Below are positions 8,510-8,585 of a DNA stretch of 8,585 bases, one piece after another (the stretch's first letter is position 1; each line of letters opens with the position of its first letter). The notes beneath the pieces were generated by a model that did not search any database, was not told the DNA's origin, and worked only from the letters and a program-made list of their open reading frames with translations. The translations under genes were made by a program, and so were the position numbers. Origin of the DNA: Candidatus Poribacteria bacterium (lineage in GTDB: Bacteria; Poribacteria; WGA-4E; WGA-3G); the NCBI GenBank assembly GCA_028818995.1, contig JAPPMR010000313.1, positions 1 through 8,585 of the forward strand, in the 5' to 3' direction.

Positions 8510-8565
8510 ACCCGGGTTATTTAGTCCCGTATTAAGATTAAGAAAATATTTAGGTAATTTCTTCA

Positions 8566-8578
8566 GTTCCGTAGGAAC
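8566..8578. repeat. Short palindromic element at the window edge
   Basis: GTTCC-GTA-GGAAC forms a five-base-pair hairpin within TTCAGTTCCGTAGGAACGAT. It resembles short GTAGGAACG-type palindromic intergenic repeats I remember from environmental bacterial genomes. The window ends at 8585, so its extent cannot be judged. Confidence 0.3.
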
Positions 8579-8585
8579 GATATGT

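Overview
The window looks like chromosome from an uncultured, Gram-negative-type bacterium. Best guess: candidate phylum Poribacteria or a close relative. This rests on remembered resemblance, not a search: a large secreted lamin-tail protein ending in a fibronectin-III-like module, and a LysM / metal-binding-repeat / PA / degenerate M28 exported protein. Coding DNA has moderate GC; gaps are AT-rich.

Layout: (1) 1-2100, minus: a 700-codon open frame running off the left edge, encoding an exported protein with two LysM modules, three DGIDN-type repeats, a PA-like domain and an M28 fold lacking key metal and catalytic residues. (2) 2101-2438: an AT-rich divergent promoter region with a 17-bp palindrome overlapping the -35 of the left gene. 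(3) 2439-3666, plus: an XRE repressor overlapping an ImmA/IrrE metallopeptidase, a repressor/anti-repressor pair. (4) 3730-6390, minus: NAD-dependent DNA ligase ligA, then mntA (antitoxin nucleotidyltransferase) sharing one base with the ligA stop, then hepT (HEPN RNase toxin) overlapping mntA by 8 bp. (5) 6391-6622: the ligA promoter, an intrinsic terminator and a degenerate AGGATT-type repeat. (6) 6623-8389, minus: a secreted Big_1-like / lamin-tail / FN3-like protein. (7) 8390-8585: its leader, a weak promoter and a palindromic element cut by the window end.

Working view: a short island holding two stress or defence modules (XRE-ImmA and MntA-HepT), facing each other across a 63-bp gap, sits between housekeeping ligA and two cell-surface genes. 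The palindrome at 2150-2166 could let the XRE repressor, released by ImmA proteolysis, control the neighbouring exported protein; this is inference. MntA-HepT appears to ride on ligA transcription. No tRNA, rRNA, CRISPR array or insertion sequence was seen.
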